Shown here: positions 19,303 to 30,700 of the stretch, piece after piece
Layout of the letters: the number at the start of each line of letters is the position of its first letter
How positions within the stretch are numbered: the first letter of the stretch is position 1
Assembly (NCBI GenBank): GCA_003194525.1
Contig: NBIV01000031.1
Location: 124,001-188,000 of the forward strand
Length of the DNA: 64,000 nt
From: Gracilariopsis chorda
Taxonomy: Eukaryota; Rhodophyta; Florideophyceae; Gracilariales; Gracilariaceae
Direction: 5' to 3'
Made by a program: the position numbers and the translations under genes
The notes under the pieces: generated by a model
The model's input: the letters and a program-made list of their open reading frames with translations, nothing else
Database searches by the model: none
Told to the model about the DNA's origin: nothing

Positions 19303-21504
19303 TTACAGCCAAAACACTTCGACTGGATCATCCAGGTACTCGTATTCACCTTGCCCTGACGGTGTGCTTTCCATAAATCCCTTTCTGGCTACGACAGACA
19401 CAATCCTCGAGCCTCCCTGAAAAGAGGGCACTCTGCAACGGACACTTCTTCCATCATCTGAAACCTGTTCGTACATTGTGCATTCAATGTCTCCAAAATA
19501 TATCCTTACACTTTCATCAAGGCCTACACCGTTGATTATCACATAGTTTCCACCGCTTGCATCACCTCTTCTAGGTGTTATAGTCAGGATTTGCATCACT
19601 TCGTCCTCTGGTTCAACAGGGACTACGGCCAGAATACGTGATTGCTTCACTTTTGGCATGAACAACTCTCCTCTTAGTCCGACCTCTACCGCCAGGCCAG
19701 ATTCATTATGCAGCTCGTATGGCGGCTCGGCTAGAGCCCCCTCGCCATCGAGCCGTGCCATCTTCAGGCTCCCACCTCCGCTCCATGAAAGCTTGCTTAA
19801 CGCAAGCTGTCCGCGCAAGCGAGAGTTAAAAGTATTTGCTGTGTATTCTACAATACCATTTGTAGAGCTTTCCAACACTGCCATGGGTGTGGTATATCCT
19901 TCTTGAGCCTCGGCGTCCCCTCTGACAAAGGTACATTGTCGAGGATCATCCCGCCCACGGTTCCAGTTTGGATGCCCATAGTAAGAGTCTTGCGTTATAT
20001 GTAACAGTTTATCCATGAATTCCTCTTGTCGCCCGACTGTGTTGCATCCAACAGCACTGGGTCCGAATCCATTGTTCGGGCCGTTGTCCAAACCGTATAC
20101 GCCACCATTTGAATGCTTTGCAAGACCATAGATATTCCGCAAACCACTGGCAAAAACTTGTACACTACCTGAAACTACGCGCGCTGTGCCGGGGTCTTCA
20201 TATCCGGAGTACTTGATGTTTCCATCGAAATCGGACTGACTTAAATCGAATTGCAAAACGGCACCAGACAGTGGTGACTCGGGGATCCCACCCATTTTAT
20301 CTCCGTGTGTATGCACCCCAGCGTTCGTCGACCCACCCACCGCTACCAAAAGGAAACCGTCGTTTGTAAACACGAAATTGTTCACGGCATGATCGTGCGC
20401 TGAGACGGGTAATCCAGTTATGAAGCTCTTCTTGAAGGATAAACATTTGCTCTCAGTCGGTGACCAAATCTCAATCTTTCCATTATCCCAGCCTGCACCG
20501 TTGTTCTTTCTGGGCCAAAAAAGGGTGGACGTGGAAATATAAACGTTCAACACATCATGTTCTCGCGGATTGAAATCGACACCAAGTATGGAGCGACCGT
20601 TGCCTGCATTATCCGATACGCACGATGAGCGAACGGTTTGTGAGTGGTCAATATCAAGAATGTGGACAAATCCATTCAAAGATCCGGCATAATATTTCGC
20701 GTCAGGTCCGAGTTTGAAGCTCGTAAGCTGTGCAACATTATATTCTGCACCATCTGAGGCTTTAACGTAAGTCGCACGAAACTTGATGGGATTTTCTTGG
20801 GAAGCAACATACGTGAACTGAATATCTTGTGCGCTCGTACCGAAACCTGACGTGACATAAACATTAACAGTTTTCGGTTCCTCTACTGATGGTACCCGGA
20901 AATTGAGCTCCGTATCACTTACCACATGCGGGCGGATCATCTCGTCTGCGAAGTATACGTGGGGGTTGTTGTAGAAGCCTCCACCGCGCAAGGTAACAAC
21001 GGTTCCGCCATGGGTTGCACCCGTATCAGGATGAATAGTTTTGACGAATGGTTGAAGATTTTCTCCGGGATGAGGTTGTCGAACTTCAACATACGTATAT
21101 GCGCTAGCCTCATCTCCCATACTGTCTGTGACGACGAGTTTGAGAAGGGTCACTCCAAGGAAGAAGTTGGCTGAGAGGTATGGCGACTCGGTTTCAAGAA
21201 TCTTCGTATCTGAGTTAATGCTGTACCATTCGTATTTCACAATACTGCCGCTCGTGGGAGGTGGTCCATGATCAAAATAGTGTGTATGCGATTGCGTCGC
21301 GTCAAGGGTTACAGCATCCATGCCGTCACCATTCCAGTCAACGCTGAAGTACGGACCGCCTGGCTTAGCATGCGCTTGATGATCTGCTGCTTCGATGGGA
21401 TCTGGGAGTTTGACGCATGTCGTAGGTGATAGGCACAGGAGAAGGCAAAGAACAATGCATTGAAGATAGCTGGGAGACAGATGCCGTGATGAAGAGCGGA
21501 CCAT
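19303..21504 (-). CDS. Secreted TIG / beta-propeller / TIG protein related to glucose-sorbosone dehydrogenase-like propellers
   Basis: The protein has 733 residues and no intron. A signal peptide (about 1-30) is followed by a PKD-like sandwich (about 45-140; AVTLDATQSHTHYFDHG, then VKYEWYS), a first IPT/TIG domain (about 155-240; TGATHGGTVVTLRGGGFYNNP), a six-bladed propeller-like region (about 245-620; NGRSILGVDFNPRE, VFASGLRNIYGLAKHSNGGVYGLDNGPN, SYYGHPNWNRGRDD) and a second TIG (about 640-715; ITPRRGDASGGNYVIINGVGL). The propeller has the order of motifs seen in soluble glucose/sorbosone dehydrogenase-like proteins (GLRNxYG, YGHPNW). Without a check of the PQQ-binding residues I would not claim enzyme activity. 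Extracellular location is inferred from the signal peptide and even spread of Cys. Confidence 0.78.
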   Translation of the reverse strand: MVRSSSRHLSPSYLQCIVLCLLLCLSPTTCVKLPDPIEAADHQAHAKPGGPYFSVDWNGDGMDAVTLDATQSHTHYFDHGPPPTSGSIVKYEWYSINSDTKILETESPYLSANFFLGVTLLKLVVTDSMGDEASAYTYVEVRQPHPGENLQPFVKTIHPDTGATHGGTVVTLRGGGFYNNPHVYFADEMIRPHVVSDTELNFRVPSVEEPKTVNVYVTSGFGTSAQDIQFTYVASQENPIKFRATYVKASDGAEYNVAQLTSFKLGPDAKYYAGSLNGFVHILDIDHSQTVRSSCVSDNAGNGRSILGVDFNPREHDVLNVYISTSTLFWPRKNNGAGWDNGKIEIWSPTESKCLSFKKSFITGLPVSAHDHAVNNFVFTNDGFLLVAVGGSTNAGVHTHGDKMGGIPESPLSGAVLQFDLSQSDFDGNIKYSGYEDPGTARVVSGSVQVFASGLRNIYGLAKHSNGGVYGLDNGPNNGFGPSAVGCNTVGRQEEFMDKLLHITQDSYYGHPNWNRGRDDPRQCTFVRGDAEAQEGYTTPMAVLESSTNGIVEYTANTFNSRLRGQLALSKLSWSGGGSLKMARLDGEGALAEPPYELHNESGLAVEVGLRGELFMPKVKQSRILAVVPVEPEDEVMQILTITPRRGDASGGNYVIINGVGLDESVRIYFGDIECTMYEQVSDDGRSVRCRVPSFQGGSRIVSVVARKGFMESTPSGQGEYEYLDDPVEVFWL

Positions 21505-22939
21505 GAGGGGTAGAGGATTCGGTATACGCAGTGCTTGAGAAGAGCAAGATGGTCAAGTGATGTTTGGAATTCAGCGCGCTATAGAAGAAACATGTACGAA
21601 AAGACAGCCTGATACGCGATCTACTTGATGAATGTGATGGGCTGTCCAGGTATGGATACCGCTTCGGATACAAAGCTTTCTTACCTATTCCCTCACATTC
21701 CCTCGAGAGTATTCATCATATCAACAATTCTGCGCCGCATGGCTGTTAACCAGGAAACTGGCGTTTATGGGAGTTGTGGTGCCCTTCGAGCAGTCAGGCA
21801 GCACCTACTACGACTTTCAGTATGAACTCTTGGAATATAGACACCGGACACGGGACATGGGACATGGCAAACCGTCACTATGAATCTGAAACGACAAGTT
21901 GAGGTCAAGAGAGCATATGACACTGGGGCCTTTTAATCTAGTCGTTACATTTTGAGGACCAATACAGAAAAGCGCTCTGGATGTTGCGGAAAAAGTCATC
22001 CTCATGCCATACGAGTCAGGTTTGGATCCGGTTTATGTGTAATTATTCTCTACTCGCAGTTACGTGTGCTCTTGGTGAAGTTCGATGATGACAACCGAAT
22101 CTCAGACACACGCGTAGGGACTCGGCCTGCGCGGTCACGTTTTAGCATTGCCCGTTAAGGAACCCTAGCATGCTCAAAATGGCCCTCTAGTCAAGAGGAG
22201 TTGCCAAGATCCATCTCCTCCGAAATGACAAATACGAGTGGCGCAGCTTGTACTCCAGATACCGTTGTACTGAGGTTAGCCTTCCGTCGTGCCCATCTGC
22301 GACATGGAACGATGGAGAAAAGTGCTGCATAGTCTACTCACACCTCAGCAGTTTGAGAGCATGGCCAAAACAGTGACGAGCATATCAAATTTAAATTCAA
22401 AACGTGATGCGTGTTGCTGGACTGCAACAAGAATGAAGTTCATTTAATGAACCTGTCCTGTCCCAAACATCATGATCTCTGATGCCGTCTGGAAAGCGGC
22501 GGGTCTGCGTCGACGGTAGAAGGCTAGCGGTTAGCCTCTTTGCCCTTGGTACACTATAGTAGCACAGTAATCGCTGGAGCTTAACTCTTCGCAGTTTAAT
22601 ACACTGCAGTAGTGCTTATCCAGTATCAGGGGTAAGGGTTAATGGTAGCAATTGCTAGCAGTCTGCGAACCCTTATCCCTATAGCCTTCCCCTTATACAT
22701 TACCTAAAGCATTGCTGAGACGGCTAGAAGGCTAGCCTTATATCCCTGTTCCGGTGGTAGATACAAGGTAGTTTTGTCGTAAGCCTTAACTCGGCTCCAT
22801 ATACTCTTCGTAGCTTGCATGAACACGCGCATGGACCAACTTGGGCTAGAGTACCAGACCTTCAACCTCAGATTCTGCTTTGAGATGCACTGCGCTAGTA
22901 GTGACCGTGACATTGACCGACAGAAATGCAAGCAACAGC
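21505..22939. other. Intergenic DNA left of the LINE
   Basis: No gene is visible. The stretch 22545-22560 has TGGTACACTAT, repeated as the same 11 bases at 25649-25659 on the other side of the LINE, and both flanks contain imperfect AGGGTTA/TAACCCT inverted repeats (22628-22680 here; 25703-25727 there). The LINE may therefore have landed in an older repeat. Confidence 0.4.
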
Positions 22940-22973
22940 GATTTCTCTCTCTCTCTTTTACGGGTACACCAGT

Positions 22974-24005
22974 CTAATTCCTACATAGTGTAGATCGCTT
23001 CATGTGAAAAAAGCGTTCTCTCGCTAGGAAGACCAGCATACATTCCGGCCACTTTTTGATGATTTCTCCAACATCCATCCCGTGTCTTTCTCGCATACTT
23101 GGCAGGCAGGTTCGGCGAGACCTTGTTCGCAAAGGACACCTTAGAACAAAGTGGTCCACATCATTCAGTACTCCCGGTCGGCAAGTACACACGATTCTTC
23201 GCTTGTACAAGTGCGTTCCGAGCGGGTGCAAAAGAGGTGTATGGCCTACTGCAAACTGCGACAATGTAACTTCCGCTTCTCTTTGTGATACCACTTGTGT
23301 GAGCTCCTGAGGTATAGACTGAATAATTTTCCTACATCGTGTTCGAGACTTCACTCTTCGTTTCACTTCTGCGTAGTCCACTGGCACGTTTATCTGCAAG
23401 TGCTGAGGTAGTTCCAATGCTTCTTTGGCCAAACTGTCTACAAGGTCGTTGCGGTGCAAACCGCAATGGCTCGGTACCCAGACCATATCCATAGTGCATG
23501 TTTTGCCAATCTCGTACAATGTACGTGATACTTGTTGCACAGAATACGGCTGATCTCTTACAGCTCCTCGGATACTCTCAACCACGCTCTGAGAATCCGT
23601 TATCAGCCTTATGTGTCCAGTCCACCCAGATCCTATTCTTCCCTTAACAACTTGAAGTGAGTGATATATTGCCCATGTTTCCGCATAAAACGACGTTGTC
23701 CCTATCCCTGCGGGCTCCATGCCAGTTTGGGGGGTAATTGATGCATTCCACCAGATCGCAAAAGCACTTCCCCCAACCTCAGAAATGTTAAGTACACGCC
23801 ATTTAAGTTTATGTCCATCGGCATCGAGTAACTCTTGATGTTCCGCGTCTATTTCGTATCCCATTACAAATCCATCGTCATATCGTATCACTATAGTCGG
23901 TGTCCGGTTATGTTTGTTTTGAAAGTTGGAAACAACTTCCGCATGGGCCGTGAAGCTGTTCGGATAATCAATCGATCCCGCGTACCATCCTTCGTCCCAC
24001 TCCAC
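22974..24005 (-). pseudogene. LINE RNase H domain remainder and zinc-binding tail, with Tudor-like insert
   Basis: The same frame as the RT continues past the TGA. The first ~75 codons (MEWDEGWYAGSIDYPN ... VIRYDDGFVMGYEID) do not belong to RNase H and look like a Tudor/PWWP-type beta barrel. From EVGGSAFAIWW the RNase H resumes: the remaining catalytic residues are present (SFYAETWAI, LITDSQSV, HRNDLVDSLAKEA). The tail has CTCRPGVLNDVDHFVLRC, the CX(n)C...H..C pattern common at LINE C-termini. The start at 24005 is a GTG and is only the first possible one after the stop. Confidence 0.75.
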
Positions 24006-24050
24006 AGCTGCTCGTAACGGTTGTGCTTCTTGAAGCCACTTCGGTCACCT
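23778..24050 (-). other. ~270-bp insert splitting the LINE RNase H domain
   Basis: RNase H text breaks after DGSV (to 24051) and resumes at EVGG (from 23780). TGAGGT occurs at both edges. The inserted DNA encodes, in the same frame, one stop and a Tudor-like segment. Whether it is an inserted piece of a host mRNA or part of the element family is open. Confidence 0.5.
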
Positions 24051-25412
24051 CACTGAGCCATCACTCCAGATCTCGCAATCGGCCGGTGGGAGCTTTTTCA
24101 ATGTTTGTAGAGCCTGGTACCGCTGATGTTCAACCGAATCTTCCTTAGTGCATGACGTGTAACAGAAGCTGATGCCTCCTGTTTGGCCCAAGCCTAGCTC
24201 TGTTGGGAGTGGTGCTCTGTTGAGCTGCATTAAACCACACTCAGCCAATAATTGCTCTGCTGTCTTCTTGAATGACGACCTGTTCTTGCGAATACGTCCC
24301 GAAGACTCTCTGTTAAGTGCTAAAGCAATAGGTGTTGGATCCTCTGCACGACATCGTTTCGCTTTCTCGTATAACTGTGCTGCCTGTGCAGCCGCAATTT
24401 CTTGAAGAGAGGGTAGACTCAAAAGGTTTCTAAGTTTTCTCACTGGGGAAGATCGTGTACAGCCTGTTTGAATTCGGGCTGCTTCATTTCGGGTTCTTTC
24501 CAATTCTTGTACTGCACAAGATAGAGCATTCGGTATGACTACGCACGCTGCATACCTTGCAATGGGTTCAACGAAACCCATTCTAAATACGTGCATGGTC
24601 ACCCAGTCTGCCCCCCACGTGGTTCCAGTTAGACACCGAAGAATGCGCGACCGTGACCTGTACCGTGCAGCCACCTTGTGTATATGATGGTGGAATGTAA
24701 GGCGGCTATCCATGATGACTCCTAGAAATCTCGTGAAACCTGAAAGCTCTATCCACGTTCCAGCTACTTGTACTTCGTACTTGCTACGGTCTTTTTTCCA
24801 TTGTGCATATGTGAACGGAACTAGTGTGGTTTTCTTCGGATTCATCTTGATGTTATTTTCTTCGCAGTATTGCTCCAGTCTTTGTACTGCAGATTGAATA
24901 ACATGGGCACAGAAATCCAGTTTTCGTTGTGTCGCTGATATGGATACATCATCGGCGAACATTGTTACCGCAATTCTTGAATCACCCTGCTGCACTCGCT
25001 CGGGAAGATCTGCGACATATGCAAGCCATAGTCCTGGCGAAAGAGTCCCGCCTTGTGGTAGACCTTGAGCTACTACATAAGGTCTGGTATCAGCTGTGTT
25101 CCATCTGCAAGTCCATCTGCGGTCCATTACAAATGCTCTTATCCATCTCCAGAGGTAAGTCGGACACTCAAGATTTGCCAGCTTTACTAACAGTCGGTGA
25201 TGTTGAACGCAGTCATAAGCCTTAGAGAAGTCACAGAAAAGTGTTAATGTCTGTCGGCGTTGCTGCCAGCCATGCGTTATATGTTCGCAAAGGGCAGCAA
25301 TATGTTCGTCTGTCGTTCGGCTCATTCTGAATCCTGCTTGACACGCAGGGAGTTTTGGCTCCAACCATTTCATGAATTCCCTGTTAACCATCCGTTCCGC
25401 AAGCCGTGCCAC
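24045..25412 (-). pseudogene. LINE reverse transcriptase
   Basis: 455 codons from the first in-frame ATG; the homology continues upstream in the same frame to about 25495. Visible RT motifs: LTLFCDFSKAYDCV (motif A, with catalytic Asp), GLPQGGTLSPGLW (motif B), VTMFADDVSIS (motif C, FADD). The thumb follows, then about 200 residues of connection, and the frame ends at an in-frame TGA (24045-24047) immediately after IWSDGSVR, which is the first strand of RNase H with its catalytic Asp. So the polyprotein is cut within RNase H rather than between domains. Confidence 0.85.
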
Positions 25413-25510
25413 GACCGATGTGAGAGATATCGGCCGAAACTTTCCCTTGACGCCTGGTTTAGGAATTGGAATGAGTCGGGATAATCTCCACTTTGCCGGA
25501 GAGCGATTTC

Positions 25511-25792
25511 ATATGATCCAATCTGTCAAGAATAAGTGCACACCGGAAGCACACTGCCACGGACCGCATGAGAATAAGAGATCTGTCAGACACGGGCTAG
25601 ACACACCAAGTGACACCATATCTATGTGCAATTGATGGAGGTCACCCCTGGTACACTATCAGAGTCTATCCTTGTAGGACTAACGAGGCGTTACCATGTG
25701 TCAGGGTTAGCGGTAACTGCTAACCCTTAACCCTCCCCGTTTTTACTCGACTACGCTTATGCTGTAGTCGTATGGACCACTGACCTCATCGA
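25511..25792. other. Spacer with perfect 9-bp inverted repeat
   Basis: Contains AGGGTTAGC / GCTAACCCT arms at 25703-25711 and 25719-25727 and the TGGTACACTAT copy at 25649-25659. Near 25790 the motif ATCGATCATAGTAT resembles, in inverted sense, the TGATCAGTATACTGATCGAT motif at 31277 and could mark the left end of the neighbouring DNA transposon. Confidence 0.35.
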
Positions 25793-27325
25793 TCATAGTA
25801 TGTCCCCCTCTTTCTTCGCGACACTGTGATGGCGCGGGTTTAACCCCCCTGCACCCCCTACGGAAGGTCCTTCGTGTTCTGTTTTTAAGCGTTTCGCTGG
25901 GTTCTGAGACGCAACTGTTCTGGGAGTAAGCTTCTTCAGAACGGCACTCAGTTGCTTCCTCGCCTTCCCCAATTCCGTTAAATCCTTCTTGTACTTCAAC
26001 CACAATTCTCTCTCTTGAGCAAACGGTTTTCGCAATCGAATAAACGAATTTCTACTGTAACCGGCGGCTTCTGCTTCCATACCGGCCGGAAGCATGTTCT
26101 GAAAACCCCTGAGCGCCTTCCGCGCCACGACGACACTATTGAATCCCGTCACTACCCGCACCGTTTGCTCGCTCGCCATGAATCGCTCAACTTCCTGGAA
26201 TCCACTGCCGAACGGACCAGGATATCGCACTTGCACGTTTTCCGGTTTGACAACTGTAGCTGCCTCTAGCTTTTGGATTTGTTCGCGGAGAGACTTTTCC
26301 TCGCTAGAAAGTTTTGCGGACTCTATTGTCTGCTTGATAAGCAGTATTGTAGGCTCGTGCATTCCTGACGATTCCTTTCGATTTGAATCGCACAAGAGCA
26401 CAGCTATGTCTTCTTTCGGCAGGCTAGGAATAATCTTCAGCACTGAATCAAACCTCTCTTTTGCAGTTTTCTCAACAACATCAGCAGAAGATACAGAACA
26501 TGCTAAGTTCACGAATACGCCCCGTTGCTCTGGGAGTCCCCAATTCTCAATACTATAGAATTCCTTAGTTTTCATGCTCTTGTTCTTGATTATGAAGTCA
26601 GCTTCATCTAGAAACTTAGCAAGCTGCAACTTTCCCCGCCGCTTAGAGGCGGCTGACCTGAATTGCGCATCCGGGAAGGAATATGGACCTTGTTTAGGCC
26701 CCAACCTTAGCCCCTTCTCCAAATCTTCCAACTCATTTTCTTTGTGTTTGTCAATCACCACTGCCAAGCGGCCTACTAGTGTGTCAACAGCCTCTGCCCC
26801 ATCTGCTGCAGAAGTGTCTGCACGGATTTTCTCGAGGATGTCTAATACGGTACACCATTGGCCAACAACTGTATCCTGTTTCTTTTCATACGGAGTCATT
26901 ATGTCGAATACCGAAGAGTGTCGAACGGGTGTTGTATTAAAACCTTCTTTGTTCTCAACGAACGCAACCACCATCTGCAGAACATCGAGAGCAAGCTTTC
27001 GCGGTATGCAACGTTCGTGTACCAACTTTGCCAGAGTGAGAATGACAGACTCGCAACTCTTCATCTTTGGTACATCTCTGTTACAAAGAAAATCCATAAC
27101 TGTAGCCTCGCATTGGGCCCACCCACGCTTTGAGACCATGTGATGGATGGTGCTTTCAATTTCTGGGGTCTCCACAGCTTTCACTGCTAACTTCAAAGCA
27201 CGACTGATATGCGACATGTCGCCGTTACCATCTGCAGCCCGCAGAATTTTCACTACCAATGTAGTGAAAATTCTGCGGGCTGCAATTGCCTTGTGCGGTT
27301 TTTTGGTAAAGTGAGATGGCCTCAT
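25793..27325 (-). CDS. Unknown 510-aa protein diverging from the DDE-YqaJ transposase gene
   Basis: An intact frame of 510 codons; a TGA lies just upstream of the ATG. No family is recognised. The protein is mostly helical: residues 40-170 look like an alpha-alpha repeat; a basic patch (SKRRGKLQLAKFLDEADFIIKNKS) lies near 225-250; a Lys/Glu helix (SSEEKSLREQIQKLEA) near 355-375 could be coiled coil; the C-terminal ~110 residues are Lys/Arg-rich with a nuclear-localisation-like PAKRLKTEHE. Its first ~35 codons are formed partly by a 24-bp perfect inverted repeat (27233-27284). It is transcribed away from the transposase gene, 437 bp apart, and could be its accessory protein or an unrelated host gene. 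A second frame (minus 27521-27225) overlapping the start reads like protein too, so the true N-terminus may have been altered. Confidence 0.6.
   Translation of the reverse strand: MRPSHFTKKPHKAIAARRIFTTLVVKILRAADGNGDMSHISRALKLAVKAVETPEIESTIHHMVSKRGWAQCEATVMDFLCNRDVPKMKSCESVILTLAKLVHERCIPRKLALDVLQMVVAFVENKEGFNTTPVRHSSVFDIMTPYEKKQDTVVGQWCTVLDILEKIRADTSAADGAEAVDTLVGRLAVVIDKHKENELEDLEKGLRLGPKQGPYSFPDAQFRSAASKRRGKLQLAKFLDEADFIIKNKSMKTKEFYSIENWGLPEQRGVFVNLACSVSSADVVEKTAKERFDSVLKIIPSLPKEDIAVLLCDSNRKESSGMHEPTILLIKQTIESAKLSSEEKSLREQIQKLEAATVVKPENVQVRYPGPFGSGFQEVERFMASEQTVRVVTGFNSVVVARKALRGFQNMLPAGMEAEAAGYSRNSFIRLRKPFAQERELWLKYKKDLTELGKARKQLSAVLKKLTPRTVASQNPAKRLKTEHEGPSVGGAGGLNPRHHSVAKKEGDIL
27233..27284. 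repeat. Perfect 24-bp inverted repeat, 4-nt loop
   Basis: Arms 27233-27256 and 27261-27284 are exact reverse complements, around the loop CAAT. It lies within the first 31 codons of the 510-aa gene. A perfect fold-back of this length inside coding DNA suggests a template-switch event or a sequencing/assembly fold-back. Confidence 0.95.
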
Positions 27326-27761
27326 AGTACGTCAGTAAACGATCGATTCTATCCTGGATGATGTGCTTCGGCGCCCCGTGAAGAAACGGGTCTATACACT
27401 CACCGAAATTCAAATAAATCCACCAAACCGCCTGCCTTGCTCGTGAAGAGTAAGGCCGGTGGAGGAGGAATGAGTGCGGTAACATATCCCTAGTGCCCGC
27501 AATGATCACTATATTGAACATAAAGGTTTAGAGGCATTTTCACTTTAAGGGCATACTGATCAGTATACTGATCAGTAGCCCTCAATTGGGGCGTCCTTCC
27601 AGGCCATGGTGTTGATCTCAATAACCCTAAAAGCTTCCGTTTTCTCGTCGTTTCTAGATTGATCTCCCTATTGCCACCACGCCAAGCTTTCAATATTCAA
27701 AATCCGACAAGAAACCGTTGCGGTAGGTGAAGCAGCATTTTGCCTAACAAACGCCTCCAAC
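27326..27761. promoter_or_regulatory. Divergent promoter region or transposon end with palindromic tandem motif
   Basis: The spacer between the 510-aa gene and the transposase gene holds ATACTGATCAGTATACTGATCAGTA (27553-27577), two overlapping copies of the palindrome ACTGATCAGT preceded by TTAAGGG. A shorter copy of the palindrome sits just downstream of the transposase frame (31277-31293). As paired flanking motifs they suggest terminal or subterminal transposase-binding sites; as a single motif between divergent genes they could be an operator. Confidence 0.45.
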
Positions 27762-30700
27762 ATGGCTACCGTCGTGCCCGGTGAGCAGAATACCACGACC
27801 CAACCCACGCCACTGCAGGCCTCCACACAACCCGTAGGTCCTCCAGCGCCACAAAGCAGTCCCTCGCATGCCCCTGCCGCAAGCCAAGCCATACAAGGCA
27901 GGTCGGAGAGTGCGGCTAGTCGTAACGGGGGAGCAAGGCAATCACGAGGGAGAGAGAGAGCAAGAGAATCATCAAGGAGGGGGCGTGGAGCCACAAGGGG
28001 CAGATCTAGGGGAAGAGGTCGCAGAGGAGGGACAACAGGCGCACGTCACGACGACCTCAGTGAAGGATGGACATTTAACAGGACTGCCTGTGAGACTGTC
28101 GTCTTGGAGAGCGCTCTTGCTGAGAAGGTCATCCAAAACAGAGCGCGGATGTTCTGTAGCAATGCCATTACCCAGCTAAAACTACAGTGTGACGCACGCA
28201 GTCGGCCTTGTACTAGCTGCGGCTTTACGGTGCTCTTCCTACAAGGCCTCATCGACCAGTTACGAAACTGGGTCAATGAAGACATTCGACTGCGAAACAA
28301 AGACCAGGAATGTGTGAGTATCGCTGAAATGTATCGCTACGTCTCCGTGTTGCTTTTATCTCACACAACCGGTTTTAGTTTCGAGAAGACCATCGAGGTG
28401 CTTCGCCAAGCAGGGAGTACAGCACCTTCTCTTGATCGTGTTCGATTCATTGCGGACAACATTCTTGCATACGCCCCTACTGGACGAGGTAGGCAAGGAG
28501 AGATGCATTGGAATGCGCAGAGGGACCAGACGCGGCAGCTGACAGAGTTTGAAAGCATTGCTTTCAGAGATACTCGGAAGGTCTTTTTCTGTCCACTACA
28601 TCTGCTTGCGATCCTCGATGACGACCTGTACGGGACACGAGCGTCCGACAATCAAGTGAAAATGTTGAGCGCACGCAAGGCTGACAAGGAGGGACATTCG
28701 GCGGACGCTTTAGCTGATGCCCTCTTTCGCATCATCCTGGCCATACGCTTTCGTCGTAGAGGTGAAGCTCAGACAGAGTCTTTGAAAAAGCTTTTTTCGA
28801 CAGTACTTGATGGCAGGGGGGAGGAGGCAAACACTGGTTGCATAGTAACTGCAGACAGAGGCTACGGAAAGCAATCTTTTTTGGAGATACTCTCAGGTTT
28901 CGGTTTAAGTTCTGTGTTTGTTATGCCGGAACATTTGCTCCGCGTGCATCCCTTCGTAGAGCTGTCCTATCTAGACCCGGTACGCGATGACTTGGAAGAT
29001 GAAGCGCTTGATATCGGGGATGCGGAAGGCGAGTCCGAACCCGGGGCAGCTGAGATGGGGGATACGCATGGGGAGGGTAATGGGGAACATCCTGCTGTCG
29101 CTCCACACCAGTTATACTGCGATCGTCGCCGCACATTTGTGATCGACGATGACCCTACTCTTGGTCCAGAAGCATTCTTTGCAACAAAAAATGCTGGTAC
29201 AGGCCGGGGTCGCTCTCGACAACGCAGCATGAATGCTATCGCGGTACGTGAACGAGGTACAGACAAGTTTTCCAAGGTGCTGCGATTCATGTACACTGTG
29301 CCAGCTTGGATTCAAGATGCTCTTAATACGTGGATTGCGGTTCCCAAACAGAACATAGACAAGAAGTTTACCTTGTTCCAGACACTTCGGCGGGGAAATG
29401 AGATGCAAGACCTTCAGGATGTGGTGTCTGTGTTTCTTCGCGAGAGATGTGAGGTGCTAACTGTATCGCAGAGGTGTGCTGATTGGTTCGTATTGCGGCA
29501 ATTTTGCGTGACCGGCACTAATGCCGGTCTCGTTCTGATGAGCAGTCCATGCTTCAGATCCATACTGCGACTTCCCGCAAGCAGTGGCACGGAGGAAACG
29601 ACAATCCCACAGTGGTTTGAGAGGTTCTACAAGGGATGGTTTAGTACAAAGACCTCTACGGAGGCGATGATGCGAGGAAGCGCGAACGAATGCGCCGTTT
29701 TAAGTGCACTTCGAGCGAAGCCCTTTGTAACAGCCGTGTTTGAGGTGGGAATGTTGGCTGTTAAGGAGCGTCGTTTCCTTGCCTGCTCACCAGATGGGAT
29801 AGCAGTGCTCGATACATCTATCTATGACTCCGAAGGCGTGGGTGAGGTAACAATGCAAGATGGTGAAGGCAACGACATCATCCTTGCATGCGTGGAGATC
29901 AAGACCAGGGTGGCGGATTCAAGCGTAGGGGAAGCAGTATTGCTTTCATGCCCAGACGTGGTGCTTTGTGAGGCAGGGGATGATACATTCCACAAGTACA
30001 ATCCTCAAGGGCACATGGCCCAAATCATGCAACAGATGTTCGTGCTTGGTCTTCGTGTTGGCATTTATGTTGCCGCCGCTGAGACGGGAATTCTGTACAT
30101 TGTCGTCTATAGATGCTCTGAGATGGTGCTGCGGACGTGCTAGGATGTCTTAATGGACATCACCAGTCCAATTGTCAAGTGGGCTCATGAGGACATTCTC
30201 ACCATCCCGTCGTTTGTAACTGCAGAATGCCAGCGAACGTTGCTGACAAGGCACAAGTTTTGGCATACCATTGACGACCATGTGCGGAAAGAGGGATTTT
30301 TTACACCCCTGAAGCTTTTCAAACACGCAACCCAAACGTTTTACTCCAAAACCAAAGCTGGAGTCGATGGCGCTACGCAACAGAGAGCAATCTTGGGAAG
30401 CTCAACATCTCATTTTAAATGGGAGTAAAAGATTGCTTCACAAACCATCAAGACGATAGCCATCAACGCATTTTTCGGCTGGCGAATGTTTGAAAGACAA
30501 GACCTGCTGTAGTCGTCACAAACATTTCATTCTTTGGAGAGCTATCGCAACCGGTTAAACAAAGTTCAAGGAACAGCTGATTTCATGTTTGACGTTTCAC
30601 AGGAACTTTTGAGCTATGCCGCCACACTCCTTGCCTCTGAAAAAGAGGGTGCAGCTGTTGAAGGGATGCTGGGTGATAGTTACGAGGTTAAAAGGCTCAT

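Larger units (their letters stand above)
22940..25510 (-). mobile_element. 5'-truncated non-LTR retrotransposon (LINE) with RNase H
   Basis: On the minus strand, reverse transcriptase is followed directly by an RNase H domain and a Cys-rich zinc-binding-like tail, the order of RNase H-bearing LINEs (for example the I/Tad-type lineages). Its 5' side begins within the RT fingers (LIPIPKPGVKGKFRPISLTS, read upstream of 25412) and ends about 25510 at an in-frame stop, so the endonuclease is missing: the common result of incomplete reverse transcription. The 3' side ends after the last coding stop at 22974 with an (AG)n run at 22942-22957. Confidence 0.85.

Noticed and set aside
22600-25730. Telomere-like AGGGTTA/TAACCCT words
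   Set aside because: They are few and arranged as inverted repeats flanking the LINE, not as tandem arrays.
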